Counted from the stretch's first letter, positions 12,504 through 26,600 are shown. The stretch: 64,000 nt of DNA from Scortum barcoo (GCA_023238725.1 CM041548.1:18187752-18251751), one strand, 5' to 3'. The notes: generated by a model from the letters alone, not told the origin. Numbers and translations: made by a program.

Positions 12504-15500
12504 GAGGTTTGTAAAGTAGTTGTAGCACTTTACTGCAGAGCCGCCATAAACAGCACACTGAGAGGGAAACTGGCCCGGAAATACGGAGGCTTCAAGCTTT
12601 GAACTGACCTTCAGATTGTTTACAAAATGGGGTGAAAGAAAGATTCATTCACAAGGTCGAGGATGAAAGGAAGATAAAAATTTCAGCAGCTCTGTGTGAA
12701 GACATGAGTCTGAGGGGTTAATCATATGGAGACAGTGTTATGCAACCGCTTCACGTTTGTCCTTCACTGTTTGTTAACTCTTCACAGATGGCACTGGGTC
12801 ATATGAGCCCCACAGGAGAAGAAACGGGAGAGTTTAAAGACGTCTTTTTATTCGTTATAAAGACACCTTGCTGCATGTCCCGACAAATCTCATTCTCCTC
12901 TGAGAGGAATGCTTTTGTTTTTATGCCGGTAAAAGCTCGTGTGTCTCCGTCAGTTTCCCCAAAGTCCAGGGATTCCTTAGATAAGGCGGTTATTCTTCTG
13001 AACAATGCCAAGTTTGTCCAGGCGTCTTGTGGGCCCCATGCTGATTGTTTGGCCACTGAAAGAGGAATTTTCCATTTCGTGCCTTCCCCAGAGAGCGCGG
13101 CTTTCTTCTTGTCTTGTTTTATAGACACAGGTGGAAGTGGGTCACCGCGGTGCGTGTGACAGTGTTTCCATCGGGAAAATATTGATGCATCTGTGAGAGG
13201 ATGTTAATCTGCGTGGTGTTTGACTGCAGAGCGACTACAGCAGCAGCAAGCGGTTTTATTTAGGCCAAGATGGTGCACAGATTTATCTCTGTGCATATCA
13301 TTTGTGTCAGTGCCTCCCAGTTTTGGCATGAAAAAATAACTTTGCATAAACACAGAGACAATGCTGCTGTCAAGAGCCCCAAAGCAAAGTTTTTTTTTTT
13401 TTTCCTTTGACGTCAAATCATTGCAGATACCACGCTGGGATTAACAAAAGTCATGCTTAATTTCACTGTGCATTCCTCTACCCTCTCATTTACAGTGATC
13501 ATGGCCTGTCAATGCCATTTAAAAATAGCACTGTGTCATCAGTTTGACGCAACAGGCAACAACCAAGTCGATCGTGTGCCTCGCCCAGCTGGCTTTGATA
13601 CGGCTGTGCAGACAAAGCAAAGCGTGCGGGAGAAAGTTTGATTTCACATCTCAAAAAAAAACACCTTGATGCACAAGTTAAAAATAACTGTAAAGGTAGA
13701 TGACATGCTGTGCTTTTTATTTAAACTGTTTTACAAGTGACACCCTGCAGGCCTAATCCTCTGTAACATTTGGCTGGCTGATCTAAGTTTGTCTGCAGGT
13801 CTGACCTGAGCTGAATGAATGACTCCACGATAATCTCTCTCCAGCTGGAACACGACCGCCGCTGGCACGTCCTGCACAGACAGTAGTGGCAATATTGAAT
13901 ATCACGTTTGTAGAACAAAGTGTTCGTACGCAACCACAACATGTTGCTCTGACTATTGTTTGCTTCGTCAGGCCTGTTTGCATCCCCGTTTGTGTGTGAG
14001 GGAACTGAACTGCATTTATCATCAACTTCAACTTCAACTTCAACTTTTAATTGTCCTTGAGAAGTTTGTCTCACAACACACAGAGACTTATGTGCATAAG
14101 ACATTATAAAATGCATACAAATTATGAGTATTTAACAGTTTTCGTGGCCTGAGATATAAAATAATTATCCACCCTGTTAGAACTGGCCTTTGGTATTCTA
14201 CCAAGAATTACACTTTACGTGAAGATTTGTATGAAATCAAAGCTTTATTTTTTATGCTATTGATGTCTGTATTTGCATGCATTTACATTTTGTCTCTCCG
14301 TGTCTGTCTGTGTAGTAGTCTTCATTATTAGTGGTGGCCATTTCTTATGTTGGATTAAATTTTCCAACTCAAAGGATTCACAGGAAATGATGCATGGATG
14401 TAATCTAAAGTTACTGTTTGCACTTTTATCCCATTGATGACTAAACATTTCTTACCGCTGCCGCGTCACATTAAATTTATTCAACTGGCGAAACACGGGA
14501 TGGCTTTTCTTGTGAAGGACGGAGGAAGTGCAGTGTTTGCTCAGAAGGGGATTGATAATCAGAAATGCTTCTACAAAACAAGTCAGCAATATTTTTGGAC
14601 AGAAGTAGGTGACAGGAGCTATACCTACAATCTTTCTCTTCTCAGCAAAGTAAAAAACTTTACTGTCTCCTGCTACTTGTTTGCAGCATAAAAGGACATC
14701 ATGGTTACAATCATTCATAACAATATCTTTACAGTGAGTTTGTTTGGCTGCATTGAAGCCAGTTTCTGACAAAGATACTGTCATCACCAAATCATCCAAA
14801 AATGGAAATCTTTAGAGGTTTCTTTAATTTAAGTTGTAAGAAATTTAAATAATTTTTATCCCAGGCAGGAATTAAAGTGAAGAATTTTTCTGATTAACAC
14901 ACTCGTTCCTCTTGTCGTAACTTTGATGTACTTTTCAAAGTCGGCGTCCTCCGTCCTTCTCTCCTTTGCTTTGCTGACCCTTGTAACAGCGGCTTTTTTA
15001 ATTCAACCGGGGAAGGATGTGAAGATGCAAGTGGCCTCTCGTTGTAGCTCTGCAGAAAGCAGCCGCTTCATTTAACCAGATCAGAGATCAAATACCGCCT
15101 CTGCTCTCACCGCCTGATGCTCCGCAGCCTTTGAAGTTTGCTGTGTGCAGCCTCAGTTTGGGATAAAAGAGCATCTTGCATCTTTTACGGGTACAGGAAC
15201 ACCAACACCTCATGCCCACTTGATTTAATGGTGTGAAACATCAGTGCTACGTGTATAGCGTATATAGCGTATATGCCTATAGCGTACGTATATGCCTGAT
15301 ACATCAGGACGGAGTGTTTTTATGTAATAGAGGAAGACGAGTTGATGGCTCATGTAACTGTCCCATATTCAAGGGGACTCCAAACAGAGCTCAGTTTCTG
15401 CAGGCCACACATTATCCGGCGATGTGAGCAGTGTGAAATACCAAAGTCTGGGCATGGTCTGCTGCTGGCACCTGTGATACCCGCTGAACTTCAAAGCGTA

Positions 15501-16505
15501 AACATGTTCAATTATTGCTGAGTCTGTGAGTACATGTGTTTACTGGGAATAATTATAACTCACTGCTGCAAATCAAACAGCCATTTGTTTTTGAGTTTTT
15601 AATTCAGGACAAGCTAAACAAATGCATTTTATTGAATAATAAAGGTATCAACTTATCAGGAAAAACATGCAACCAGCAGGACATTAAGTACCACTGCAGA
15701 GGACACATAAAGTTTAAAGAGCGCCGTGTTTTATGAGGGATTATTTCCTGCTGATTTGTTGCTGGTGTTGGACTGAGTGATATGAAAACAGTCAGGCAGT
15801 GAATATAATCCATCATTTAGCTGCTGCCTTTGACATTTTTTCAGTCCACTATCATATAAAACATAGAAAAACCTCACATTCTCAATCCAGTCAGTGAAAT
15901 TTTCTGTTGTCGACTTCAATTGTTTAGTGTATAGCAGTGTATTGCTTATTTGTAATTAGCTAAATCAATGATCTTACTGTCAATATAACACATTATTTAG
16001 ATGGAACGTGCATGTCTGTATGTCAGAAATTCATATCTCCAACTCTGATTTAAAACCAGGAGAATAACGTGCGTCCTTTTTTTTTTTACCACTTTGACTG
16101 CTGGTTCAATATTTACGGTCCTCACCGGGTGACATGAACACAGCACCATGCCGGCGTCCCCTGTGGGAAAACAAACAGAGTGAATCTCTTAGCTCTCACT
16201 GCGTGATCTGCTCCGATGAGCCGGGCAGTTACTCTCAGATAATCACAACACCCTGAAATATTTACTCTAAAACAGGAGTGAAGGGTCATAGGGGCCACGT
16301 GCCTGAGGGAGGCCTGTCGACAGTGTGATCATGGGAGTGGAGGGCTGATTGAGCTGGATCATGGGAATCGGAGGCTGATTACCGGCACAGACTGCAGACT
16401 TGAACCGTCTCAGCTCTTTATGTATCATATGACAGAGGCCGAGACACGGGAGAGGTATACACTTTAAAACTCGCATTCCTGACCCAGCTTTATCCCTCTT
16501 TTCTC

Positions 16506-16511
<6 letters not shown>
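12504..16511. other. Noncoding stretch without a supported gene
   Basis: Nothing here resembles a conserved protein, and the open frames of 60-139 codons have no domain or splice context. It contains a short ACTTCA tandem run (14022-14046) and a mini-tandem of 'tatagcgtata' units around 15248-15300. Confidence 0.6.
14022..14046. repeat. Short (CAACTT)n tandem repeat
   Basis: About four consecutive copies of a 6-base unit, immediately followed by 'ttaattgtcc', a flank often seen at the ends of fish retroelement insertions. Confidence 0.8.

Positions 16512-16556
<45 letters not shown>
16512..16556. repeat. (TA)n microsatellite
   Basis: An uninterrupted alternation of T and A over about 45 bases. 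The 'YIYIYI' frames across it are artefacts. Confidence 0.97.
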
Positions 16557-16558
<2 letters not shown>

Positions 16559-17154
16559 GCTGTATGCACACACTGCTGATGTTTCTGCTCATGAGAAGCG
16601 ATTACATTCCTGCAGAGAGCCACATGAGTGGAATTAGGGTAATATCCGATAAGAGTTATATAATAGTGCGTTTATTCCACAGGCCTGTAACCTTTATTTG
16701 CTTTATTTAAAGTTGTGCAGACCCATGGGACCACTAAAACGAAGGAAATGAACTCTGTGTAACAAGCTTTTCTGCCGTTCACCTGACAAGCAGAAAGACG
16801 ACTCCCGCAGCATCACTTTATCACATCATTAAATAAAATAGGACAGGCTTTAAATAGATTATGTAAGAATTTTAAATTCAGGGTTAAATGAGTGAAAACA
16901 AACTCTATTGGCTTCATTTATCTATTAAAGTTAGAATAGCATTAAGTATTTATAGTAATGATATAAAGGAAGAAGAGTTTTCTCAAAAGGGCATCATGGA
17001 TGGGTTTTAAGACTCATTTCATTCATGTAGTTCACAGAGAAGGAGTGCTGGTCTGATTATTATTGTGGTTATTTAACAGTTTTTTTTGTAGAAATTACAA
17101 TGTTGGTCCATCGCTTTAGCTCAGAAATATTAATATAACATCTGGATGAATTGC

Positions 17155-17490
17155 CAATAGGAAGAAACATTCAAGGTCCTCAGAGGATGAATCCAAATGA
17201 CTTTGATGGTCCCCTGACTTTTCTTCTAGCACCACCAGCAGGTCAAAGATTTCACTTATTTTGAGAAATATCTCTCATTTACTTGATGGATTGGTACGAC
17301 ACAATCGGACCAGACACAGAGGATGAATCCTAAAGACTCCACTGATCTCCTCCAACGCCACCGTGGGGTTGAGATGATTTGGAGAGAAATGCCTCGACAA
17401 CTATCGGATGGATGTGTCGTGAGATTTGGGTTCAACCTTCATGTCCCCCTCAGGATGAATTGTAATACCTTCAGTGATCTTCTGACTTTT
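17155..17490 (+). repeat. Teleost dispersed repeat with internal tandem units
   Basis: Two related units of very roughly 150 bases share 'gatgaatcc', 'ctgatct/ctgactttt', 'caccaccagc/gccaccgtgg' and 'aggatgaat'. They also contain 'ctcgacaactatcggatgga' followed by a 'gagatttgg' phrase. This wording is familiar to me from many fish genomes. It has no coding content, although a spurious 83-codon frame crosses it. A related fragment lies at 20325-20450. Confidence 0.6.
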
Positions 17491-20324
17491 ATTTTTTTTT
17501 ACAAAGAACTTAATTTGTCCAATATAAGTAATAAATCCTCAGTATTGTGTCTGTGGAAAAGCCTTAGTAACTAAATGAAACCATCAACCACCATTAATGA
17601 CACTGATTTGGGAACAGCAGCTCTGTAAGGCAGCATTTACAACCAATATTTAAAGAGGTAAGTCAAATGGACAAATACATGTCAACACATTTTCCTGTTT
17701 TTTATGAAGCTGAGGTCGGGGATTAAAATCCAACATGACTGAGGTTGATGACTGGCCGATATTCAGCTTCTCTCTCAACAGCTGGTGTTGGTGTTGGTTG
17801 GATTATACATCTTCTGTGTGCGCGGCTGGGATAATCTGAGCCTCTGTGCATAATTCTCTGCAAATAATCTCAACACAAAACCTCCATTCAGAAAAAAAAA
17901 CAAACAAACAAAAAAAAAACACCTCCTCCAACTGCAAAGCTCAGATAGCGAACGCAGTGCAGATACATGAAGGGGATTGGTGAGAACAGAGAGGTTAATC
18001 TGACTTCGTGAATGAATGAGTGGATGAATGGATTATGAGAAGGATGGACGGGGGAAGCCAGCAGGGTTATTCTCAGGGCATGTGAGTGTCATTATAATAG
18101 CGTCCAATGTTCCTGACAGGTACTGGAAAATGTATGTAATAGTTTATTGGGTTAGCAACATCGCCGCTGCGCTTTGAATGACAGGAAGCATTATTCAGTA
18201 AAGTGAATTGGTGACACACATACAAATACAGCAACCCCTCGATTATTCCCTCCGACAGCAGAGAATGACCTCCAGAAATTTAATGAAGGTGCGGCAAACT
18301 TATTTATGCATCGCATTTCACACACACAAGGGCACTTCAGAGATCTTTACGCAATGCAGAAAAGCCATTAGATGAAAAAACACAGCATAAGACATTGAAA
18401 ATAAAAAGTGAAAAGAGAGAAATACAAAGCTAAATGAGTTAAAAACAGATAAAGTGAGGGTGTCTGGGTGTTTAAATGATGCCCCCAATACAAGAATAAA
18501 AATTAGGTTGTGTTTATCACATCGCGGTCACTTACGTACGCGGCTCTATGTAGCAGCCTCCCTGCATTATCTGGGTTCAAGCCCCAGCTGCAAGATCTCC
18601 TCTGTAAAAATTATTTTACTGATGCTTTTATTCCTTCCTTTATTCCTGTTCCTTTACTGGGGGGTAGACAGTGTAGAGCTGACCTGGAAATGAGAGCAGA
18701 GAAAGAGATCGACATTCAACAAAGGGCCCTTGTTACACACTTGAGAACTATACTTTGCTTTCTTGCTGATAATTTGTTGGAAAGATCAGTAACACTTATG
18801 TCAATATATTGAAAATGAAGCTATACACACAGTTAAATTTTCTTAGCCTGAGAAACAGGGGGAACAGTAAACATCAGATTAAGCAGATTATGTTACCTTT
18901 GGACAGAGAAAGGCTACCTTTGTCTCCTGTTTCCACTCTTTGTGATAAACTAATCTAACTGGCAGAAACTTTATGTTATCTTCTCGTCTAACTCTCAAAA
19001 AGAAAGTGAGTAAGTGTATTTTGTAGCATGTGGAGCTGTAAAACGTATTATAAAATAATCATTTAAGGCCTTGAGTTTTAACTTTACTAACATCAGCTTC
19101 AGGAGCTTAACGCAACGTCAGTCTTTGTCTATTAAAAAATCATCTAGTTTTATCTCACTAATGATCTCAACCTCTAATATAATATCAAGCTTATGCATCT
19201 CCTTTAAAAAGACAGCACACGCTCGCTCCCACACATTCATATAACTGAATGAACTCCACTTTGAAGCTGACCTGAACTGTTCGAGCGTCAACAACAGCTG
19301 GAGGAGCTGGGACACAAACAAGCTGAAATCAGGGGAAAAAAGAGCCAGACACACCAAACTTTAAGAGATTAAAGTGCAGATTTGTCCTAACAGTACAGTA
19401 CAGTACAGTGTGTACTGATGGTGCAGCGTTTTTAAGCCAATCTTTCTGCAGCACAGAAAGGCTTAATGCAGAAAAAGAGGCACCCTGTAGGTTATCTTTT
19501 AAAATGTGGCTGTCTTAGGTGGAAACTCCAGGGCCTGTGTGTGTTTTGAACAATGTGTGACCGTCCCTCGGGGGACCGGGCAAGTATTTTTATGTCACGA
19601 GTGTTTCCCATAGACACATCAGAAGTGAGCTGAGCGGTTCCCAGCAGCATGGGTGATTTGGATTTCGCCTCCTGCAGATATGCTCTCTCCTTGGCTCGGA
19701 CTCAAGTGTGCGTGTGGCTAATTATAGCAGCTTGCTTGGATGGCTTCAGACATCTGGTGTCATGTGAATTTGTGACTTCTCTGTTTCTGACAGGCTCCTG
19801 CCGAACAAAGTTCACTAAGAGACAACACCTTGTTTTCGTTATTTAATCTGCGCTCTCCGCTGTTTTTTTATCCCCCCGTAACGTGGCAGATGGTCACGCA
19901 GCTTTTACTTTCAATTTCTTGCTCGGTGTTGAAAACATTTTGTCTCAGAATTGTCAACATTTTTAGGAATCTATTGTGTGTTTTAGTGTAAAAACTGTCT
20001 GTTGAAAAATGAAACCTTAGGATAGCTGTCTTCTCGTTTTTAAGAACACTGTTGACATTACTGAGTTGCATTATAGGAGATGTAGGACCCAGTGTTTTTG
20101 TTGTTTGGCCCAAACTCTTTCATATAATCTGCTTTCATATAATTGTAAATTGTTAATATCACAATTCAGTATTACATCTTGGACCATCAGTCTGATAAAA
20201 CATGCAATTCGAAGACAACACTTTGGCCACTGGAAAACTGTGGGGAATATCCCTCAGTGTTTTCTGACATTTTATAAATTAAATAATGGATTTGGCCCTA
20301 GAGGAAAAGTCAGAGCTTCTTCAA

Positions 20325-20450
20325 ACTCAGTAGAATTTGTCCTCTGGGGACCATGAATATCTATGCAAAATTTCATGGCAATCTATCCAGCAGTTGTTGA
20401 GATATTTGAGTCTGAATCAAAGTGGTGAACTGACCAACACTGTTTGAACA
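20325..20450 (+). repeat. Fragment of the 17.2-kb repeat type
   Basis: It contains 'ctctggggaccatgaatat', 'caaaatttcatggcaatcta' and 'ttgttgagatattt', then 'aaagtggtgaactgacc'. This series is commonly dispersed in teleost DNA and shares its style with the units at 17155-17490. Confidence 0.55.
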
Positions 20451-22205
20451 ATACTCATTAGTTTTACTGTGATTTATAAAGGTAGAAATGTGTATTAAGT
20501 AAGGAATCTAGGTTCCTGGGTCATAAAAGTTTGCAGAGAAAGTGCAGAGCATGTGTTTTATTCACATTTACAACATTTAGCTGATGCTTGCAGACGATCT
20601 GGAGCAAATTAAAGCGAGTCAAACAGCAGAATAAGCTCAAATCTTCAGATCAAAAGCGGAGGTATGTGCAAACAACAGAGAGGTGAGTGTTTGGTCAGAG
20701 TCTACTGGGGGGGAAGACAAAAAAATACATAAAAGATGGATAAACAAAAGCTCCAAGCCAAAACACCAAGACAGAAATAATTAATGCTGCATGTTCAGCA
20801 GAGGACGGGAGGGGGTTGTGTTGGACGGCGAAGCGGACTAGCAGAGGAGCCTGCTGGATTTGTGCTGCAGATAATAGACTTAAGGACAGATCCCTGCAGC
20901 CGTGCCCCTCTTTTCTCAATGAGAGCTGTAATCACTGAACCTGCTGATGTGGAAACTCGCCACGGGATCAGGAGTTTGCGAGCGCACCCGACTGCGATGG
21001 TCGCATCGATCGACTTTGCTGTCAACTGACTAGTCTGTGCTGGAAATTTCCACTCCGGAGCAATTTTAAATGTAACCTGGACAATTAGTGTCATGAGGTC
21101 AAACACTCACATTAAACACTTAAAACATATTGAATTTACCTCACGATGACTTGGTTATTTCCTATCAGTTAGCCAAAATGCAATGTTCCCAATTAGAGAG
21201 CGATCATGATTTCATAACTGTAAACGAGTTAAGGCGTGTCTTGAATAATTCATATTATGATGTCATATCGAAGTTCAGAGGGTTGTTTTCAGAGTTCTGC
21301 TCATAAACTTCCCCGACAATGAGGCTAAAAAATCCTCCTGCGTTAATTAAAATGTGTTTTTGTGGCAGCGGGCTCTTTGGTGTGGGCTGCAGGTATCAGT
21401 GGGAGGGAGGCTACGAAATGTCAGCTGCTGACAAACGTGTTGCCGTGGTTACCGGCTGGCTCACCTGGCCTTGGTCTTGTAGTGCTTTTTTGTTTTTTGT
21501 TTTTTGTCCTCCCCTTTTGATTAAGAGTCAAGAATAACCTGCACTTAAGCTCACAGGTTAACAGAACAAGAGGGGACGAGGGCGAGTTCGCAGCCATCGG
21601 TCGGAGAGGAGGTTTGATTGATTTTACAAGAGGGCCTGAGGTGACTCATCAGCTGACCAGTAACAAAACATCACAGGCTGCAGTGAAAGAAAAAGTGAGA
21701 TTAAATCACTTAAGGTTAAAATATGGGCAGACACAAAGCTGCCTTTTATCCCTCCAACGGCAGAGATAAAGATGCTTTTTTCTCTTAAATTCATAAAGTT
21801 AATTAAAAGAAATGAAGTATTTTATTTTTATCTAAAGGCTCTGAAGGCTCGGTCAGACGAAAAGGTAATGCAGTATTTCCACCTCAACATATGAACCATC
21901 TGACTGTAGAGGAACATGATATCATTAAGTCTTTGGACAAATCTTGCATTTGGATATCAGGTTTTAGCCTAAATTGATAGTAATATGCTGCTGTGTGAAG
22001 CAGAGCTATATTTCTTTATTCAAGTTATTTTCTAAACAATAAGACTTTCTAACCTTTCAACCTTTTTAGCCTTTTTAACTCTCACATGTACGTTACAGAA
22101 CAAGTCAGATTTGAATTTGTGAACAAGTTTTTCTCTTGTTTTACTTATTTATACACAAGATTACACACAAGACACAAGATAAAACATATATCTGATGTTC
22201 TTTGT

Positions 22206-22209
<4 letters not shown>

Positions 22210-22265
<56 letters not shown>
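22210..22265. repeat. (TA)n microsatellite
   Basis: About 28 perfect TA units. Frames reading YIYIYI across it are artefacts. Confidence 0.97.
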
Positions 22266-22268
<3 letters not shown>

Positions 22269-23477
22269 ACTGATATAACTGAGAATAGTTTTCCAAAATT
22301 TCTTTCTAAAGTCAATCAAAAACAAAACAAAAGGAAAGGGAAACACATAAGGAGGTTGTATCAGGTTTAGGTTTCAGTGACACTGTCAGAGCTGACACTT
22401 TGTGTTCGTTTAATAAATGAAGTCTGGAAGCAGAAATCATGCCTCACGAAAGAGTCCTGTTGGTCTGTTTAGTGCATTTTGTTGATGTTAACCCTTCCCT
22501 GTCTCACACACACTACTTGTAAGCCTCAGCAAAACACATAATTTGGACAGGTGAAAGATTTTTGCCATTTTCTGGTGTGGTCGTGAACTTACAGTTGGTA
22601 TTTCTCCCCATGCATTCTCCCCAAGCCAGCAGGAGCTCATTTACAGTACGAACATGACACATGGTGTGCAAAGTATGAACTCAGGACATTTTTTGGGCAG
22701 AGAGTAAAAAAGATAATCTGATAAAGTCATTGATGCATTCAGAGATGTGGAGTAATGTGGAGAGCTAGTGAAAACATCCACCCTCCCTCTCTCCCTCCCT
22801 CCCCAAAACTGTCCCTAAAACGCGTGTAAAGGGATTAAATCCATCAGAGGAAAAATATCTCAGCTGCCATTAGCCACTGATAATTGATGTTCTCAGTGGA
22901 GCCCCTGTGTAGATAAAAAAAAAAAAGAAAAAAGTTCCTGCATGAGCACCATTAAACCCCCGGATAGCTTGACTTCCTGGCAGGAGCGGCGGTGACACTG
23001 TGGCTTCGGTTTGAACGACACCCACAGGTAGGCCGCGAAACAAACGACCAATTATGAGCATCAGATCAGCATGTTCTGTCCCAGACCTCCTCCCTCTAAC
23101 CTGGCCTGCTGTCAAGCTGCTCGTGCTCAGCCCCCCCGCCTCCGCCTGCCTCCTCGCATCTACTTCACAATTACAGCCTGTCTGATGGAGTGATAATCAC
23201 TGCGGCAATCAAATCAGGCTTCAGATCTGCTGCTGTGTCTCTGCAGTATCTGCCGGGCCGCCGCCGCCACTCTGATGAGGGGCATGTGATCAAAACAGGA
23301 GTAAAAGCTGTAATGTTGAAGTGGAGGTCACGGCTGTTTGAAGGGCCTCAGCTATCAGCAGTGGTCTCTTCTGCTGCGCTGTCACTCAGGATACAGCAGA
23401 TTAAGATCGCAAAGCTTCGAACATCTTAATAAACCTGCACGGTGGCAGTTTGGAGACCTTTGAGTGACTGTTTCCAG

Positions 23478-23560
23478 TGGTGAAAGAAATACTCAGATCC
23501 TTCATCAAAGTACAACTAGAAATACCATCGTCTAATAAATACAATGACAAATGTTACTCA
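23478..23560. repeat. Possible AGTA-rich repeat fragment (copy C)
   Basis: 'agtggtgaaagaaatactca' and 'gatccttcatcaaagtac' resemble the opening of the copies at 35515 and 57228. It is short and uncertain. Confidence 0.35.
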
Positions 23561-25609
23561 GACTTACTCTATAAAGTTTTTAAGTGGTTATGAAACAGTC
23601 TCAGTTTGTGAAGTGAAAGAAACGTGCAACCTAAAGGTAGATGATCCACAAGGATTGCTAAACTTGACACAACACAAGTAGCCAATAACATCAAAATGTA
23701 CTTATGATATGCAGAACTATGCAAGAATGGAAAATTTCAAAGAGTGATATTGTTACAGAATAGTTTTTTATTCTGTTTTTATCACTAAGAATTACACGTA
23801 AGAGCACTTTTATGTTGTAGTTTGTCAATGTGGAGCCAAATTTAGATACAGTAGTAATATGGAAGTGCATATCACTATTTTAGTTACTTTTATTGAAAAG
23901 TAACTAGTGATGAAAGCAGTAAATGTGCAGGGGTTATAAAAAACAGTACACATAATAAACTATTTTATCTTAGAGCTCACCGACAAAATGGGTCTTTGTC
24001 CACGAAGATATGAACAACAAAGTATTAGGTTTCATGGAGACTTTTCCCATCGCAGAGTCATGATAATAGTCTTTTTATATAACATTGCAAATACAAAATT
24101 CCACAAGTAAAGTTGTTCAGAAAATGGATCTGCTTCAAGGGGTGATAAAGCTTTTTTTTTTTTTTTTTTACCCCAGTGTGCATCTGAGTGTTTTTCCCAT
24201 CAGCCGAGTGTGAGAACATGAGATGGATCAGAGTAAATGTGTCAACTGCATGTGGATAAAAGAACCGCTGTGACCGCGGGATGTTTCCATGTGAGGTCAA
24301 AAGTAATAAGAAAAAAAAAAAAGGTGACGTGACTGAACAAAAAAAAAAAAAAAAAAACACAGCCTGAAAAGTGGAAAAAAACAAACTCATTGTGAATACC
24401 TAATGTGTCCTTGGTATTATTACAGTCTGTATTTCACAAGTTCAAACCGGATCTGCAATAAAATGTCACAACAAAACAATCATTGTCCCCTGTTTGGGGG
24501 AATAAATCTGCTGAACCATTGCGAAAGCTGCTTGAGTAAACTCCAATGTATCATCATAGATAACAAAAACACCCTTATCACTAATGGCATTGCTTTACCT
24601 TATGAAATACCTTTATGTGTGCAACATGTTGTTGCATTGATAGCTTAAGAACAAGACATTTTGATCCACTTGTACTGTAAACACTCATGAGTAACAGTAT
24701 TCCCAGGTTGCAAAATCCAAACATAACAGACCGGCGAGAGGCGTCCCGCTGAGTCAGGAACAGAAGAAGTGCTAATCTAAGATAAGAGTATTTTAAGGAT
24801 CTGGACCCTTACGCTGGTTGCATGTCATTCACTGTGGATGTGGATTTCCCCGAACTAATGGACAGGTATGACGTTTGGGAGGTGAGCTTGGGTAAGAGTA
24901 TCTGCAGAGTCATGAAGCCGGGACACTGTGTCATGTGATAAGACTATTAGGGAAGGATCTGGCCTCCTTAAATAACCCGGATTTAAGCCGCCCACAGTGC
25001 CACGGGGAGTAAAAGGGAGATGGTGGAAGAAGAGGGGCTGGGATGGGGCGATATGGTGGCACACAGGAGGAGGAGGAGGAGGTGGGAGATGGTGAAAGAA
25101 AAAAAGCTGAGCGGCTGAGTCACAGAGAGAGAACATCCTGCTTCAAGAGCTGCGCGGCGCTAAGAGGCTGACTCAGTCTGCACAGTGGCGAGATGATGTC
25201 CTGGAAAACTTCTTAGTGTATGATCCATCTACTGAAGTACAACTGCACACGCAAATGAACCTGTTGCACCCGAACATCCAAAGGTCCAGAACATGTGCTG
25301 CTTTTCACAGAGCTGACTGTCCTCTGAGGCTGTTGTTTTGCGAAGAAGTCAGATTTCTTTGACCTCTTACAGCTCTGGTGGATCCGTGTTTGCAAGCCGG
25401 TGTTGTGAAAAGAAAAGTTCAAAAGCACAGATTTTTATTTTAAAGAACAAGGGAGATCCCAAATTTTGGCAACTCGTTCACAAACAGTTAATTATTTACA
25501 CACACAACACACATTATCATTCATAAGGAGTCTTGTTTGTGTCCACCTGATGAATTTAAGTCCAATATTCACTGTTTTGGACTAAGTTTCTATTAATTTA
25601 ATCAATAAT

Positions 25610-25735
25610 CTCAAGCTGCAAAGTAACTAGCAACTAAAGTTATAAAATAAATGTTACGCAGTAAAAGGTACAATATTTGCCTCTGACATGTAAAGGAGTA
25701 GAAGTATAGAGGAGCTTGAAATGGTACTTTCACAT
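25610..25735 (-). repeat. AGTA-rich dispersed repeat fragment (copy D)
   Basis: It contains 'caaagtaactagcaacta', 'gtacaatatttgcctctga' and 'aaaggagtagaagtat'. The 'gtacaatatttgcctctga' string recurs exactly at about 35750-35768, so the two are copies of one family. Confidence 0.7.
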
Positions 25736-25983
25736 CCCCCCACTGATTTCCTAACTAACTAAGGAGGATCAGATGTTATGTTATGGCCCCACGCCGCCCC
25801 GCTCTCGGCCACGTGGAGAGAAGTATTTCACCTCATTTTGTTGAGCGGGGATCAGGTGAAAAGGATTATGTGCTCATTAAAGCCCAAAGCAATCAAACCT
25901 CAATTATTCCCAAACTTTGACCTCACAAAGCCCCTCAGTTCGCTGCGCCGTTTCGTAAGAGTGGCCCGGAGCTACTGTACTTT

Positions 25984-25997
25984 GGGGGGGGGGGGGG
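25984..25997. repeat. G homopolymer run
   Basis: Fourteen consecutive G. The length is likely to vary between individuals and between assemblies, so any frame crossing it, such as the 147-codon one at 25778, is unreliable. Confidence 0.95.
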
Positions 25998-26267
25998 TTC
26001 CAGCTGGAACCTCAGCTGCTCCTCAGCCCTCCTCGTGTCTCCGCCGTCGATGCGGATCAGACCGAACTAAAGGTCCAGGTGAAGGTGCCCCGACACAGAC
26101 TGAGACAGAAGGGGCCCTGCCAGTTAGCATTAAAGTCAGTGAAGTCACGATAGAGTCGGAGCTCGCAGGTTATTTAGCGGACGTGGTCTCAGTTTATTCA
26201 GTTTATTCTATTCTTGTTTAAGAGGAATGCATGACTTTTGATACCAGTTTTCACAAAAGATTTTATT

Positions 26268-26600
26268 CTAGAGGTGGAAAATGATAAAGTACATTTACTC
26301 AAGTACTGTACTTAAGTACAATTTTGAAGTATTTGTACTTAAGTTGAATATTTCCATTTAATGCTACTTTATACTTCTTCCCCAATACATTTATTTGACA
26401 ACTTTGGTTGCTAGTTAGCTCATATATGATTATCAAATGGACCATTTGGCATACTGAGTATTTTTTACTTTGATCAATTCAGTATGTTTTTATGCTATTT
26501 TTGCACTTTCACTTAAGTAAGGGTTTGAATGCAGGACTTTTACCAATAACAGAGTAGTTTTACACTGTAGTGTTACTTCTTTTCCTTAAATTTCTGATTG
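26268..26600 (+). repeat. AGTA-rich dispersed repeat, longest copy (copy E)
   Basis: It opens 'gaggtggaaaatgataaagt' and continues through 'tttactcaagtactgtactt', 'aagtatttgtacttaagt', 'aatgctactttatacttc', 'ggttgctagttagct' and 'gcaggacttttac'. The same phrases recur in either orientation in at least five other places in this window. It has no coding capacity and is probably a nonautonomous element. Confidence 0.75.

Noticed and set aside
12740..13159. 139-codon open frame with an overlapping 109-codon frame on the other strand
   Set aside because: Neither frame is recognisable, and mirrored open frames suggest mere lack of stops.
16267..16710. Frames with (IY)n runs
   Set aside because: Translation of the TA microsatellite.
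18571..18587. tRNA T-arm-like sequence CTGGGTTCAAGCCCCAG
   Set aside because: The T stem and B-box wording are good, but I could not place an A box, D arm, anticodon arm or acceptor stem upstream. It may be a decayed tRNA-derived SINE head or chance.
25778..26221. 147-codon open frame
   Set aside because: It crosses a 14-base G run and ends in sequence adjoining a dispersed repeat; no conserved motif.
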